In this document: positions 1-12,700 of the stretch, in pieces
Layout: each line of letters starts with the position of its first letter
Position numbering within the stretch: position 1 is the stretch's first letter
Source of the DNA: Manihot esculenta
Lineage: Eukaryota > Streptophyta > Magnoliopsida > Malpighiales > Euphorbiaceae
Direction: 5' to 3'
Assembly: GCF_001659605.2 (NCBI RefSeq)
Contig: NC_035163.2
Coordinates: 32,328,158-32,392,157, forward strand
DNA: 64,000 nt
Made by a program: the position numbers and the translations under genes
The notes under the pieces: generated by a model
The model's input: only the letters and a program-made list of their open reading frames with translations
What the model was told of the DNA's origin: nothing
Databases searched by the model: none

Positions 1-141
1 GCCCTCGCCATTTCCCGTAGGAACACCATCACCGACACATCCCTCTGTTCCTCAGCGAAAACCAGATTCCGATCAGATCTGGTTTTCAATTATATTTGCA
101 TTGAAATGCTCATTGATTTTGCTTCGTAAGATCAGTGAAAA
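1..141 (+). other. 5' UTR / leader of the RWA gene (window starts inside it)
   Basis: This is non-coding leader sequence immediately before the predicted ATG at 142. No TATA box is visible, so the transcription start is probably outside the window or close to base 1. Confidence 0.5.
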
Positions 142-3100
142 ATGGCCATCTCTAGTCCTATCACTCCTGGTCAGGTGTGTTTCTTCTTGCTTTTGCTCTT
201 TTGATTCATTTCATTTTAGATCTTGCTTCGATTTTAATGTTTCATTTGTTGGTGATCGATTTTGCAGGTTTCGTTTTTTCTTGGAATTGTACCTGTAATT
301 GCTGCCTGGATATATTCAGAGTTTTTGGAGTATAAGAAAAATGCCGCCGCATTGAAAGCGTGAGTTGAATATTCTTCTGCTTGTTATTATTATAGAGGGT
401 GGTTTTTAAGCTTAATTGAAGTTGCTCTTACTGTTAGTAGGCATTCTGATATTGGGTTGGTCGAAGTGGGGAATGACACTGTTAAAGAAGATGACAAAGC
501 TGTTTTACTTGAAGGGGGAGGTCTTCAGTCTGCTTCTCCTAGAGCTAAGAGTTCCCCTGCTTCATCTCCTATTTTTAGGTTCGTTAAGGCTAACACTCAC
601 TTTTTTGAAGGGCTCAGTCTCGATTGTTTTTTATGAACTTTTCCACTGATGAAATTGCTTGGCTGTTGATCCGATTAGGTTCCTTCTTATGGACGAGCAA
701 TTCTTGATTGATAATCGGTTGACGTTGAGAGCTATGTGAGTTAATTATTCAGTTGGACTTCGATTAGGAATTCTTTAACTTGTTGAAAATTTTCAGCAAT
801 TTTAAATTCCCTTCTCTTCCTGTGCAGATCTGAATTTTGTGCCCTTCTGGGGTATTTTTATCTTTGTGACCGAACGGGTTTCTTTAACTCCTCAAAGAAG
901 GTGCTGCTGTTAATTTCTTTTACTTTTTTGTCGTTGGTTCCTTGTTAATTGTCAGCAAAGCATATGACTAACAGCTTTTTAATAATTTAGCACTCATTGG
1001 ACTGCCAAATATCAAATGCTTTGCTTTCAATTTCTTTTAACTCATTACAATTGCAGTGATCAAAGAACTTTCATTCTAATACTGTTAGCATTTTATTTAT
1101 ATTTCTGATTTGAGTTTAATGTCAACTTTGGTCTGTCTATGCAGAGTTTTAATAGAGATCTTTTCTGGTTTCTCTACTCTCTTCTCATCATAGTTTCAGC
1201 AATAACTTCTTTCAAGATACATCATGACAAGTCGCCATTCTCAGGAAAACCCATACTTTATTTGAATAGGCATCAAACTGAGGAGTGGAAAGGCTGGATG
1301 CAGGTGTGTCACTCTTTCAAATGGTATTAATTTTGAAATGTTCATTATGAAGTTTCTGATGTGGTGGATGGAAGATTTGGTAATTGAATTACATTGTTGC
1401 TGATCACATATGGGTGCATAATCTTCTAGGTAGACTGGTTAGGCTTCAAATATGCATGTGCTCCTGCTTCCTACCTTGATTGGTAATCTTACTCATGTTT
1501 TGCTATCTTTCAGGTATTGTTTTTGATGTATCATTACTTTGCTGCAACAGAAATCTATAATGCAATCCGACTGTTTATTGCTGCTTATGTGTGGATGACT
1601 GGATTTGGGAACTTCTCATATTATTATGTTCGCAAAGATTTCAGTCTTGCTAGGTTCGCTCAGGTATGATATGTCCTCTTAAAGTTTACCACACTTTTCT
1701 GTCTACTATGAAGTTTCTTCTGGTTCTGAGAATTTCTTCTTGAGCAGATGATGTGGCGGCTTAATTTCTTGGTGATATTTTGCTGCATTGTGCTTAACAA
1801 CAGTTACATGCTATATTACATTTGCCCCATGCACACTCTTTTCACTCTTATGGTCTATGGGGCGCTTGGTATTTTCAATCAATACAATGAGATTGGATCT
1901 GTCATGGCTCTGAAAATCTTCTCCTGCTTCTTGGTGGTTGTCCTAATATGGGAAATTCCTGGAGTTTTCGAACTGGTCTGGAGCCCATTTACATTTTTCC
2001 TTGGTTGGTATCTTGCTGCAGGTTCATGTGCTATATGTTTAAGCACTGTGGGCAATATGAATCCTGATCTGTCAAAATATTGAATATTGCAGGCTATACT
2101 GATCCTGCGAAACCAGATTTACCTCAGTTGCATGAATGGCATTTTCGCTCGGGCCTTGATCGCTATATCTGGATAATTGGAATGATACATGCGTACTATC
2201 ATCCAACTGTAAGTTCTGAACCATGCAGCTTCCATATTAAAACTTTTGACTCTTGAGTGTTGAGGTGCAACGGGAAGCAAATGTCTTTCTTCAAGTGAGT
2301 AGTCACATATTTGATTTTCGTCATTGGTAGGTGGAAAGGTGGATGGAGAAACTGGAGGAATCAGAAGCAAAACACAGGATATCAATCAAAACAGTTGTGG
2401 CGTTGATATGCCTTTCGGTATTATGATTTTTCCATTTTTTTTTGGAATCTTTTTTCTTTTTCCCATAATTGATGCTAGCAAATTTTCTGAAATTCCTAGG
2501 TGGGTTATCTGTGGTATGAGCATGTATACAAGCTGGACAAGCTTGCATACAATAAATACCATCCTTATACCTCATGGATCCCAATAACGTATGTATTGCC
2601 TCCTAAAATTTGCTTTGTATATTGCCTGTTCAGTAACATTTTGCTGATTACCTTTTTTTTTTTTATTTTTTATATTGTTGATCAGTGTGTACATATGTTT
2701 GAGAAATCTCTCTCAAAGCTTCCGCAACTACACTTTGACCCTTTTTGCGTAAGAATCTCTTTGTTAATTTCACCTATTGCTGAAGCTCTTCCTTTTCTAG
2801 TCTTGTCCTGTCAATTGGATATATTATTTGCAACAATTTTGGCTGATATTGCTTCTTTGGTTTACCAGATGGCTTGGAAAGATAACGCTGGAAACATACA
2901 TTTCACAGTTCCATATCTGGTTGAGGTATGCTGAAGCTGACCTGACCCATTTACACTTGCATGGGCAGTATTGCACCCAAATATCTCCAGTGCACACATG
3001 AGTTTCTTACATGCTCTTGCGTACTGTGTTTGTAAATTGCAGATCAAGCATTCCAGATGGTCAACCAAAATTGTTGCTGTCTATAATCCCATCTTCTGAA

Positions 3101-3637
3101 TACCCATTGTTGAACTTCATGCTCACTTCTTCCATATATGTTGTAGTAAGTAAACAATATGATAGTTTTATATCCTGAAAATATGTGGCAACTCATTATT
3201 ATTTTTTATTGTCTATAGGTTTCTTACAGACTCTTTGATTTGACAAATACATTGAAAATAGCATTTGTACCCAGTAGAGACAATAAGCGCCTTGCACACA
3301 ACATAATTACAGGAGCATTGCTTGCAAGTGTTCTATACTTCATGTCCTTTATATTCTTAAAAATCCCTCAGATACTGGTAAGTGTTACTCTTAAATCATT
3401 AAATAGTCTTATGTCTTTGGCATTTATAAATGATAATCTTCTATTGGAGAGCATTTTTCAGCACAAGTGGCTGTGCTCACATTGCAACAGTTATGTTGAA
3501 ACATGCATTGACCTTCATGCCTATGGTTGACATCAATATGCTAATTTTACTATTGAGGGAATGGTTGTGTGCGCTTGCAGTTTTTATTCGAGTGCTATCA
3601 CATGCTACATCCTCACCACCACATGGAGTGTGAATAA
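142..3637 (+). CDS. RWA: REDUCED WALL ACETYLATION (Cas1p-like) polysaccharide O-acetylation protein, 16 exons
   Basis: This is a multi-pass membrane protein of the Cas1p/RWA family, known in plants to act in the Golgi in O-acetylation of xylan and other wall polymers. Exons by reading GT-AG junctions with a continuous frame: 142-174, 268-359, 441-578, 679-735, 828-900, 1145-1303, 1514-1663, 1748-2003, 2093-2208, 2331-2417, 2500-2588, 2686-2748, 2869-2925, 3043-3145, 3219-3377 and 3581-3637. They sum to 562 aa, the usual family length. An N-terminal membrane segment lies at about residues 14-30, followed by a Ser-rich loop to about residue 85. Residues 100-544 are the Cas1 domain, with family-typical stretches such as [25 protein letters not shown] and [20 protein letters not shown]. 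The last exon, 18 codons and His-rich, is the weakest part. If it is not used, read-through past 3377 would give a different tail. The particular RWA paralogue was not resolved. Confidence 0.92.
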
Positions 3638-5757
3638 CCATTCCCACTCTATAATCCTCGAAATTTATGGCAGATTTACATTATCATGTGTGCTGTGGTT
3701 ACTGTTTTGCAATACCCACTATTTACTTGCATATTCTAGTGAATTGTAATAATAGTTTGTCATAGAAAATGTGAAATTGCTGATATCTTAAAATCCTCAG
3801 GTGTGACAACAGGGTGCAAGCTTCTGAATCAGTTTCCTGTGAACATGAGAAGAATGTTGTTCCACTGCTAGATATTTTACCCCAACAAAAAAAAAGAAGC
3901 TGCAAAATGGATTTGTTTCATACTTTTCACTGGCGAGATACAAGGGAAAGCATCTGCTTAGATTTTGTGACATATATTGTACAAGGGAACGTTAGTGATT
4001 GAGATGACCTCCAAGGGGGGTTATTTTTGTATTTTTTAATCATTTATTCACTGCCACTACTTTAAAATGCTTACAAGCGAAATATACCATTCCCTGTTAA
4101 AGCAGCTTCCTTCGATTTGACATATTTTGCGTTGATAATGTCAATTCTGCGTGTACTAAGAAGCATATGATGGGACACCGTAAATGGATTGCTAACTAAG
4201 AAAGTTGATTCCTTAGATGGTAAGTCAGGCTAAAACATATGGAAAGCTCGTATTCTTTGGAGGTGCTTTCGATGATTACTTTTTTGAGAAACTTTTAGGC
4301 AGATTTAGCATATCATTTGTATCATTCAAGCATGGTTTATAAGAAAGTTAAATTTGCTGTGGGAAAAGCAAGATCACCCCAGAATGGAATTTCATCGAGC
4401 GTAACTACTGTTTTTTCAACTGAATTCAAGATTGAGAGACGAGGTAGATGTCTGTAATCTAAATCTTAATATTCTTAAAGCATACATCCATTGAATAATC
4501 CTCGGCATACATATTGAAAAACATTGGTGTTAATCTACCAACTCAAAGCGGCTTCCTTGCTTGCAAATTTGCTTGAGACTTTACCATTATAGTCCTCCCT
4601 GAGAGTATGGTTCTGCGGTACCAAACTTTCAAACAATTGTTTTGCAATGGATATAAAGCATTAAACGTGGACTCGAGCTCCAAGGGGAAAGGTCACAAGG
4701 CAACAGCAGCGGATCAGCTTTTCCTCGAGTTCCATCGAGATGGGACACTAACGATACCTCGTCAGAATATATGAACGACATCATATGAGAATCTTTTTTT
4801 CATGTCGAGGCGATACCATAAAGAACACAGGTATCTGAGCTAATAATCAAATTAATTTTTTTGAATCTTCAGAAATTTATTCACAAAGATGCTCAACTGC
4901 CCTGGAAATGGAAGCACTGAACGTTCAGAAAACCTTGTCTTGGCTTATTAAGCTGTTGAAAATATATAACTTTCATATTACTTTGCAAACTTTTAGCCCT
5001 GAATGTTTGTAAATTATTAGGAGATTCACTTGATTTCTTCTTGCCAGACTCATTAACTCCAGCCGTACCTGCTACTCTATAATGATTTAATATATCCCGA
5101 ACAAGGAAGCCAAAAATAAATGTACAGCCCATGAGATTATTTTAAAAAGAAAAGGGTACTCATCGATGATAATGCTCCTGTTAGCTTTCAAATAACAAAT
5201 ATGTTGTCTAGCCATCAACAAAACGAGCTGCGTTCTCATACTGATTGAACATTCATGAGTTCTTTTGTTGGATCTGCTTTTGATTCAATCACTTGCTAGT
5301 GCTCAAACATCTTGAAATGGCTGGCACAGAGGATGACTGCAATTTTCTGTCATCAGGTGTGGCCAGCAACGTTAAGGATTATGTTAAGTCTCGGATGCCG
5401 CGGGACTTAGTTTATTAAGACTAAGGCTTCACATCTTAGTCTTTTAAATTAATCCATGGATTAATAGGCAATTGCGTCATGCAAAAAGATGGTCACTGTT
5501 GTTCTTCTCTCTTCTCTTTGATTTCCTTATATTTATATTTGCTTGTTGGGGATTGTAAGCGAATGGACAAACCAACTAGGCTAGCTTGCATGCAAACACA
5601 TATAACAAAGAAGAGGTAGAAAAACAAAACACTTACTCTATAAAAGCTCAAATTTATTGCTTTATAAAGAATAACATGAAGTCCAAACAATATGAACACT
5701 CAACAGCACTCATTATTATTATGGGATATGTCTTGTGTTTGGTCGCATATATTTGAT
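3638..5757. other. Intergenic region between RWA and the desiccation-related genes
   Basis: The first 300-400 bases are probably RWA 3' UTR. Only short ORFs follow, and none has recognisable protein similarity. One perfect 9-bp hairpin (5417-5425 with 5435-5443, 9-base loop) lies near the right side. I see no RNA gene or clear repeat. Confidence 0.5.
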
Positions 5758-6853
5758 CTAACGCATATAAGATCTAGCAATGCGACCATTAGCTCCATGA
5801 GGGAAGAAACCTCCAGCAGAATGTTCGTTGCCTCCACCGTACATAATTCTCAGTATCTCCCTAGGTGACCGTGCAAATCCAACCGAGTACTGGTTTCCAG
5901 CAAGCACATTACCTCTAATTTTGCCTTCTGCACCCTGGTACTGGGGAACTACAAGTCCTTCATCTTTTATACCTCTATGTCCTAGCTTGTTCCTTAGGTC
6001 TGAAATGCGATCTGTGAACTCTGCTACAGTAATCTCATATGGCTCCACCTTCTGGAAAGCTCGCTCGTAAAGTAATCCTCGGATGACTGCATCTTGCCCA
6101 GACTTCACTGCCAGAAGGCCTGCCACAAGCTGAACATTTGAAACTATAGTTAATTTCATTGAAATTCTGGGTAAGCAGTTGAATCAGAAGGGCATTTTAA
6201 TTACCTGCTTGAAAGCTGAGCCTTGAAGTCTTTGGTTTGTTCCTACATATCCTGTGAGACAAACATAGGGGAGCATATAAGAAGCAATGAGGAAGTTGAG
6301 ACCAGAGGCATAAGGGTCGAAAGGTGGAGATAGTGGTCGCCCGAATGCCTTGTCCATTAGCTTGGCAAATGATTCTGCCCTCAAATCTAGCAGTGGCCTT
6401 GGAAATCCCTCTACTGTCTTCATAATTGCCCTGCATCAATTCAATACACCGTTAAACCATGTAATAAACAAGTTTATCAAAGAGAAAACAAGAAAAAATA
6501 TACCTCAAATGTCCCACATTTTGCCATGCAAGTTGCTCGATCAAATCTCTAAAGAAAGGTTCAAGCTTAGCCTTCTTAGCACCGAGGGGGCGTGGACCTC
6601 CTGAAGCTAAAGCTGGAGAAAATGTATCTAAGCCATTACCCGTTGCGGCATGTAGAAATAACTCTGCACCAAGATACTCTAAATTTAGATGGAGTTCAAG
6701 AAGATCAATATCATCTTGTGGGATGGAGGAGTTTCTGGGCTCATCATCAACAACATTTCTAATGACAAGTGGAGAAGAACAAGAGATTGGAGTGAGGAGG
6801 AGGATCAAAGAGGCAACAAAAGTGGCCAAGGTGATACTTGTTGATAATGCCAT
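5758..6853 (-). CDS. Desiccation-related protein PCC13-62-like, ferritin-like domain (copy 1)
   Basis: Three exons on the minus strand: 6504-6853, 6205-6430 and 5758-6129, joined in frame to 315 aa. The product resembles the PCC13-62 group of desiccation-related proteins: a secretory signal peptide (about residues 1-26, hydrophobic, ending near SCSS), then a ferritin-like helical domain starting near DIDLLELHLNLEYLGAELFLHAATG. A conserved tail contains ILRIMYGGGNEHSAGGFFPHGANGRIARSY (30 residues, split here as ILRIMYGGG and GGFFPHGANGRIARSY). The start at 6853 was chosen because the upstream in-frame candidate at 6895 is TTG and lies about at the expected transcription start below the TATA box at 6905-6914. 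Members are induced by dehydration, ABA or pathogens in several plants; the biochemical role is not established. It is a tandem paralogue of the gene at 7497-8829, with the same exon phases and total length. Confidence 0.9.
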
Positions 6854-6904
6854 AGTAAATTGCTTTGTTTTGCTTGCTGTGAGAGTTACAGGCAAGATAG
6901 CGTT

Positions 6905-6914
6905 GTATATATAG
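6905..6914 (-). promoter_or_regulatory. TATA box of desiccation-related copy 1
   Basis: A TATATATAC-type element on the minus strand about 55 bases upstream of the ATG at 6853. It places the transcription start near 6880, which supports the downstream ATG over the TTG at 6895. Confidence 0.6.
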
Positions 6915-7496
6915 GCTTGAGTATTCCAAGTTTAGAGGCAGAAAGATGCCTCAAAATCTGAGAGCACGTTGGAATTTGACTCATTCAAGAGAGATGGAAT
7001 AGGAGGGATAGTTTCACCCTTGAATGAATTTCTTTTGCAATTTCCATGGCCAATAAACACTCTTCAATAAGCCACTGATATGTGGATGTTTGTGTATTTC
7101 AACAAACTGAATAAACTCTTTTTAATCTTTTTAATGAAATAAAACTCTAAATGTTACAAACGCAAAAAAAAATATTATTTATTAATGATAAATTTTTAAA
7201 ATTATTTCTTATTCTTGTATTTTTTTAATTTTTATGTCGATTAAAAGATTAAATACGTAACTACATATTCTTCATTTCCTATTTGTCCTGTTAGCAAGAA
7301 GAAAGCAATCTGCAGTTTTGGAGATTACTTTACTTGCACGTTAAGCTTATGAACAAGCCCAGACCGCGAAGAGCAGTTCACAAAAAAAAAAAAAAACAAA
7401 AAACAAAAGACACAAATTTTATTTTATTGCCCTGTCCTGAAACAACTCGAAAAAGCTACAAGAAAAGCACGCATCATTGCATTTTTCATCTAATCT
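6915..7496. other. Intergenic region between the two desiccation-related genes
   Basis: AT-rich spacer that must hold the promoter of copy 1 and the 3' UTR of copy 2. It contains a short A-tract near 7381-7394. An ACGT core (cacgttg, near 6964) is the only stress-type element noticed, and no perfect G-box is seen. Confidence 0.4.
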
Positions 7497-8436
7497 TCAG
7501 CTAGCATAGTCCCGCAAGTAAGATCTAGCAATCCGCCCATGAGCTCCCTTTGGGAAGAAACCTCCAGGAACACGTTCATCACCTCCTCCATAAACAATTC
7601 TCAGTATCTCCTCTGGTGTTCTTGCGTATCCTAAAGAGCAGTCGTCTCCAGCCAGTATGTTGCCGTTTGTTTTGCCTTCTGCTCCTTGGTACTTGGGAAC
7701 TATGAGGCCTTCATCTTTGACACCTGCATTTCCAAGCCTATTCCTCAGTTCTGAAATTGAATCTGTGAACTCGGCTACTGTTATCCCATATGGGTGCACC
7801 TTCTCCATTGCCCTCTCGTATAGCAATGCTCTGATAACTGCATCTTGCCCTGACTCCACAGCCAAAAGGCCTGCTACAAGCTGAAAATCACATATATTGC
7901 ATCCACCTGTGTGTCAGCCAAAAATACCCACCAACAGAAAAATAAATATTAAAATTTTAGAGTCGAGAGTGATTGCAGGCAGAGGCAGCTGGTGGGTTCT
8001 CAACACAACTCAAATTCCAGAATAAGAAGGGGGGAAAAGAACAGTGAAAGCATCCAGAATCTTGATACCTTCTTTGAAGCAGAGGCTTTAAGTTTTGGGT
8101 TCGCTCCAATATATCCTGTGAGGCCAACATAGGGAACTACATAGCAGGCAATGAGAAAGTTGAGAGGAGAGGCATAGAGGTCAAAAGGTGGAGATAGTGG
8201 TCGCCCAAATGCCTTGTTTATAACTTTCGCAAATGATTCCGTCCTTAAATCCAGCAATGGCCTTGGAAATCCTTTTACTGCATTCTTAATTGCCCTGGAT
8301 TTATCACAGAACAGTCACCTTCCAATTCACAAACAAGTTCTCTTTTTCTTTCTTCCTTGAAGAAAAAACATGAGCTTTTAAGTTCAGTGTTACTGGCCAT
8401 TTCTAGGACTGCTCAAATTCCAAGCAAAGTCAAATG

Positions 8437-8485
<49 letters not shown>

Positions 8486-8829
8486 GCAAACCTCAAGTGT
8501 CCCACTTCTTGCCAAGCAAATTGCTTGATGACATCTTTAGTGAAAGGATCAAGCTTGGCCTTCCTAGCACCAATTGGTGATGGACCTTGCTGGGTCAAAT
8601 TTGGAGCAAACCAATCCAACCCACGACCCAAAGAGCCATAAAGAAATAGCTCAGCCTCTAAGTACTCTAAATTGAGAGGAAATTCAAGAAGATCAACATC
8701 AGAATCTGGGATGATAGAAGAGTAGCTCAACCCTTCTACAGGGTTTGGATAGCAGTAAGACGTCGAAGCAAGGAGGAGGATTAGGGAAGCAATGGCGGTT
8801 GCTACGGCGGTTGAAGTGGGTGGAACCAT
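7497..8829 (-). CDS. Desiccation-related protein PCC13-62-like, ferritin-like domain (copy 2)
   Basis: Three minus-strand exons: 8492-8829, 8069-8294 and 7497-7880, also 315 aa. The layout matches copy 1: signal peptide (about residues 1-26, ending near TSYCYP), ferritin-like domain with DVDLLEFPLNLEYLEAELFL, the segment GFPRPLLDLRTESFAK and a C-terminal GGFFPKGAHGRIARSYLRDYAS. Intron 1 carries a long GA/CT dinucleotide tract at about 8440-8481 close to the 5' splice site. A TATA box (8891-8900) and a perfect G-box/ABRE-like ACACGTGG (9103-9110) lie upstream on the minus strand. That fits ABA or dehydration control, which is the known behaviour of the family but is inferred here. The C-terminus is four residues longer than copy 1, balanced by a shorter N-terminal exon. 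Confidence 0.9.
8440..8482. repeat. (GA)n microsatellite in intron 1 of desiccation-related copy 2
   Basis: About 20 consecutive GA dinucleotides within the intron, about 10 bases from the donor site of exon 1. It is a likely length-polymorphic marker and makes the minus-strand reading appear as a Ser-Leu run. Confidence 0.95.
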
Positions 8830-8890
8830 GGTTGTATTCTTGGCTTCCTTTGAGAGCTGCTGGTGTATAATGACACCTTTTCAAGAAGGT

Positions 8891-8900
8891 GATTTATAGA
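8891..8900 (-). promoter_or_regulatory. TATA box of desiccation-related copy 2
   Basis: A CTATAAATC element on the minus strand, about 65 bases upstream of the ATG at 8829, at a normal core-promoter distance. Confidence 0.6.
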
Positions 8901-9102
8901 TTAAAAAATGATGGCTAAATTCACATTAAGGACCTATATTTACGTTAATTACGCAACTTGACACCTTAGATTTTTATTTTGTCTATTATACATTTTTCAT
9001 ATGAATACAAGCTTTTACGCATGCACTTAGACCAAAACAAATATTAGCAAGTCTCACTTTGTACAAGTGTAGGAGTAGTGCCAGGTGGCTAAAAATGAGG
9101 TG

Positions 9103-9110
9103 ACACGTGG
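9103..9110. promoter_or_regulatory. G-box / ABRE-like element (ACACGTGG)
   Basis: A palindromic CACGTG core in an ABRE context, about 275 bases upstream of the start of desiccation-related copy 2 and about 205 upstream of its TATA box. bZIP factors of the ABF/AREB group bind this type of site; the assignment is inferred from position and gene family. Confidence 0.5.
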
Positions 9111-9727
9111 GAGCCAGCCAATACTATTACTTGTTCGAAAGAAGAGGATCACGCAGAAGAGTTTCAATGCTTTAACGTACGTTAGATGGGATTCCTGATA
9201 CGGAACTATTATAAAGACATTTTACTTAAAAAAAACGATGGACACAAGACCTTGGTGAAAAATTATTTAAAAATTGGAGTAATCTAGACAATGCTCTTTG
9301 CAATTTGGAGTAAGCATGTTAGCTGTGAGAAGCAGTGCCTCATGTCCAAGATGCCTTTTCTTATACTGAAAATTTATCTTATGTTTGTGGTTTTAGGCAT
9401 TTTTCATTCATAATATGATAATTTAAATCAAAATGCATGATTCTTTCCTTAACATGTAAAAATATATCTGATACATAAAAAAAGCTTCCACATTGAGATC
9501 AAGCAGCTCCTCCTTTGTCCTGGTCTAGATCCTTATTATCCATTTAAGCAAGTAATAAAAAGATCCCATGCATTGCAAATCTCCACACATTCATACCAAA
9601 AACATTTCTTTGATTAATTTGGTGCACACTATTATACTCGGTAACAGACTGCATCAACCTGTCCTATGAAATCTGAATGTTTCTCAACTCATACAAAGGT
9701 GCTTAAAACTTCCAAGAAACTACCTAT
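9111..9727. other. Intergenic region
   Basis: This holds the distal promoter side of desiccation copy 2 and the 3' flank of the plastid S6 gene. I see no ORF or repeat of note. Confidence 0.4.
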
Positions 9728-12700
9728 CTACCTCCTTGCTTTCTCTTTTAACCGGTTTCTTTTTCCTTCCCCATTTACGCAAGCTGAGTCATCATTCATA
9801 TCATCACTGTTCATGATTATAATACCATCCTCCATGTCATCATCATAAACCTCCATCTCACTCTCACCATCCCAACTCTCATCGTAATCTTCGTCATCAT
9901 AGGTGTCATCATAATCTAAATCCTCCTCCTCCTCCTCCTCATCATCCATGCCTGCACGCAACGTGTGAAACTCGGGTGGAGGTGGGCAATCCTCTGTGAT
10001 TGCCTCATCTCTCTTTATCACAAGGTGTCGAATAACTCTCTCATCTTTGTCTAACAAGCTCTTGAATTCATTGATCCATTTGGCTTCCAACTCAAAATTC
10101 ATCAAAATATAGTGAGCATTTTTGGCTTTCTTTATGTTGTATGCTAGCCTTCGCATACCCCAATCATTCAGTCTCCATATCCTGCCTTTCTTCTCCCTTA
10201 AAAAGCCTGCAGTAAGTATTTGAAAGGTAAAAGATATTGCAGGGCAAGTTGAAATGCAACTCCAAAAGGAAAATAGCATTACATCAGATGACATTTGTCT
10301 TTAACAATGCCCAACAAGTTGCACCTTATTGTGACTTTAACTACATACCAAGAAATGGAAGTCCCCACAAATGGAGAGAATTCATTTAATACCATAAAAA
10401 CAAATATGCAACATTTCTTAAAGTTGGTAACCTAAATAATTGAAGATATTCTAACCAACCTGGGATAGACATGAGACCATTCTATTCCAATACTTATGAG
10501 ACCATTTTACCAAAGTTTTCATTCACATTAATGGGACAAAATATTTCAGCCCCAAGCAGGGTGCAAAGTCAAAAAAACAACATAACCTCGCCTGGTGGCA
10601 TTTTTATCAAGTTCTCTAACCATCTTCACAAGCATGTCCAAGCTAAGATTGACAACTTAATACAGGCATGCCTGTATCAACAATTTGGAAAATTGAATAG
10701 AGGAGAGCTTGTAGAAGCATCCAGACCTTCTGCCAGGTCAAATTTCAATCATGACAATAGAGAAAGCTATTGCATAAGGAAGTTACAATTTAAGTTATCG
10801 AGGCACCTTATAGACAGATCAAGCATAAAGAACATATCAAATGAAGTCTTTAATAATTGGGGCTTAACTCTAATAGGGCAATTTACCAAGGACATATAAT
10901 GATGGTGAATATTGGGAGGTATCTAATGAGCTTATACCATCATAATATGGTCATTTACACATATGTTTAGTCAGTATTTATGCTTTAATTCAATAGATTT
11001 ATTTAGTTTCTATTATATTAGATATCTTTGCGAATTAATCTCAATCTTGGTTAATTTAGAATAAATTAGGTCTAAAAACTCTTGAAGATGGAAGCATATG
11101 ATTAAAGCATGAAGGGATCTAATTGAGAGCACAAAAAAAAAAAAAAAAAAAAGAAGCAATTCAGGAAGCTGAAGCATATCCTAGACCATGTAGGACGTCA
11201 CCGCACATGCCCATGGGCATGTATATACATGTCTGACATGCCCAAGGGTGTGTGGGAGCAGAGAAAGAAGCCTCCAGTGAGTGAAACATGCCCAAGGTTA
11301 TATTCTTAATGCTTATATTCTTCTACAGATTTGATTCAATTGCTTATATTCTTTAATGCTTGCTTTAGATTACATTCCATAATTGCATGATTACATATCA
11401 AAAGAAAAATTAGAACATGAAGCTTGATATGGGAAAATTGAGTAATCTCCCCAGGATTCTTGATCTAGAGATAGAATAAACCCTTGAGGAATTTAATAGA
11501 ATATCCAATGATCTTAATGGGTTTTAATCAAATTAATTCCATGAGAACAGATAATTAATTTGGTTAGAATAGATCCTTTGAGCCTTAGATTACTTAGAAT
11601 TGTTATTCCTTCGATATCTAAAATATCTTTACTTGAATGAATTGATTCACATGCCTTAATAAATTGATGTTGTGAACCCGATTACTGGAAGCTTTTTTTC
11701 TCGTTAATGTTGATTTCATTTTGTTTTGATTGCTCATAGTTCATCATTTAGTTTAAAATTTCTACTATTAGTTTTAACATAAACTCAATTTCAATCATCT
11801 AGCTAATCATAGTTGATATAGTTTGGTACTTGACTCAATCCTCATGGGAGCGAGAATTCTCTCATCACTATTATTTGTAAAATGCAATTGTGGAATCGGA
11901 TACTGTATACCTACCAAATTACCAATTAATAGAAGTACTGGGAAACCCTAACATGACAAGCATCACAAGCTCACTGGTTCAAGCTGTTAATAGCTCATCA
12001 TCTTCGTCATTTACTCACAATGGGAAAGGGTGAACTGGAATCCTAATAGACTTGCATGACCCTTTGACATCATTATCCTACTAAAACTCACTGAGATAGA
12101 GAGCCCCATACCAAGTTAATGCTAGGAGAAGTTTGTTAGAACATCCATGACACTGTGGAAACCGACTCTTCTATGTTCTTGAGAAGGTTAAAGACTAAAG
12201 TAAACTTTGGTGCAACCAGTGTAGCTTTCCAACTTATGTGGTGAGAAGATTTCCAAGCTTTAGTTTTTATGGACAGGGAGCCAGGTGATTAGGACGTGGC
12301 ATATTTGTGTTGGTCTTGGTTGATGAGTGAAGTCACTATCAATAATAAGAAAATAGAAGTAAACAGTATGGTGAGAATGTGGGCAGAAACTGAAAGATAG
12401 AAGTATGTATTACCTTGAACTTTTTCATTAACACTGCCCACCTCTTCCGCATGTTTCTCATGGATTAGATAAACCACTTCATAGTGTCGCACTGCAAAAA
12501 TGAAGCAAACAAAAAACCACAGGATATTAGCACAAAGGTCCTCCTCAACTATGGAAGGGAATCCTATCTAGCTAGAAACCATAATCAACATACTTCTCTA
12601 TCATTTTCTATAAAACCGTGAAAACACATAGATTTATCCAGTTTATACCTGACAGATTAAAAGAGGTAAAAATAAAATGCTAAATAGACAACAGTCTAGA

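Noticed and set aside
10471..10899. 142-codon plus-strand frame inside RPS6 intron 4
   Set aside because: No recognisable domain, no promoter, and the region is intronic for a well-supported gene. It most likely arose by chance.
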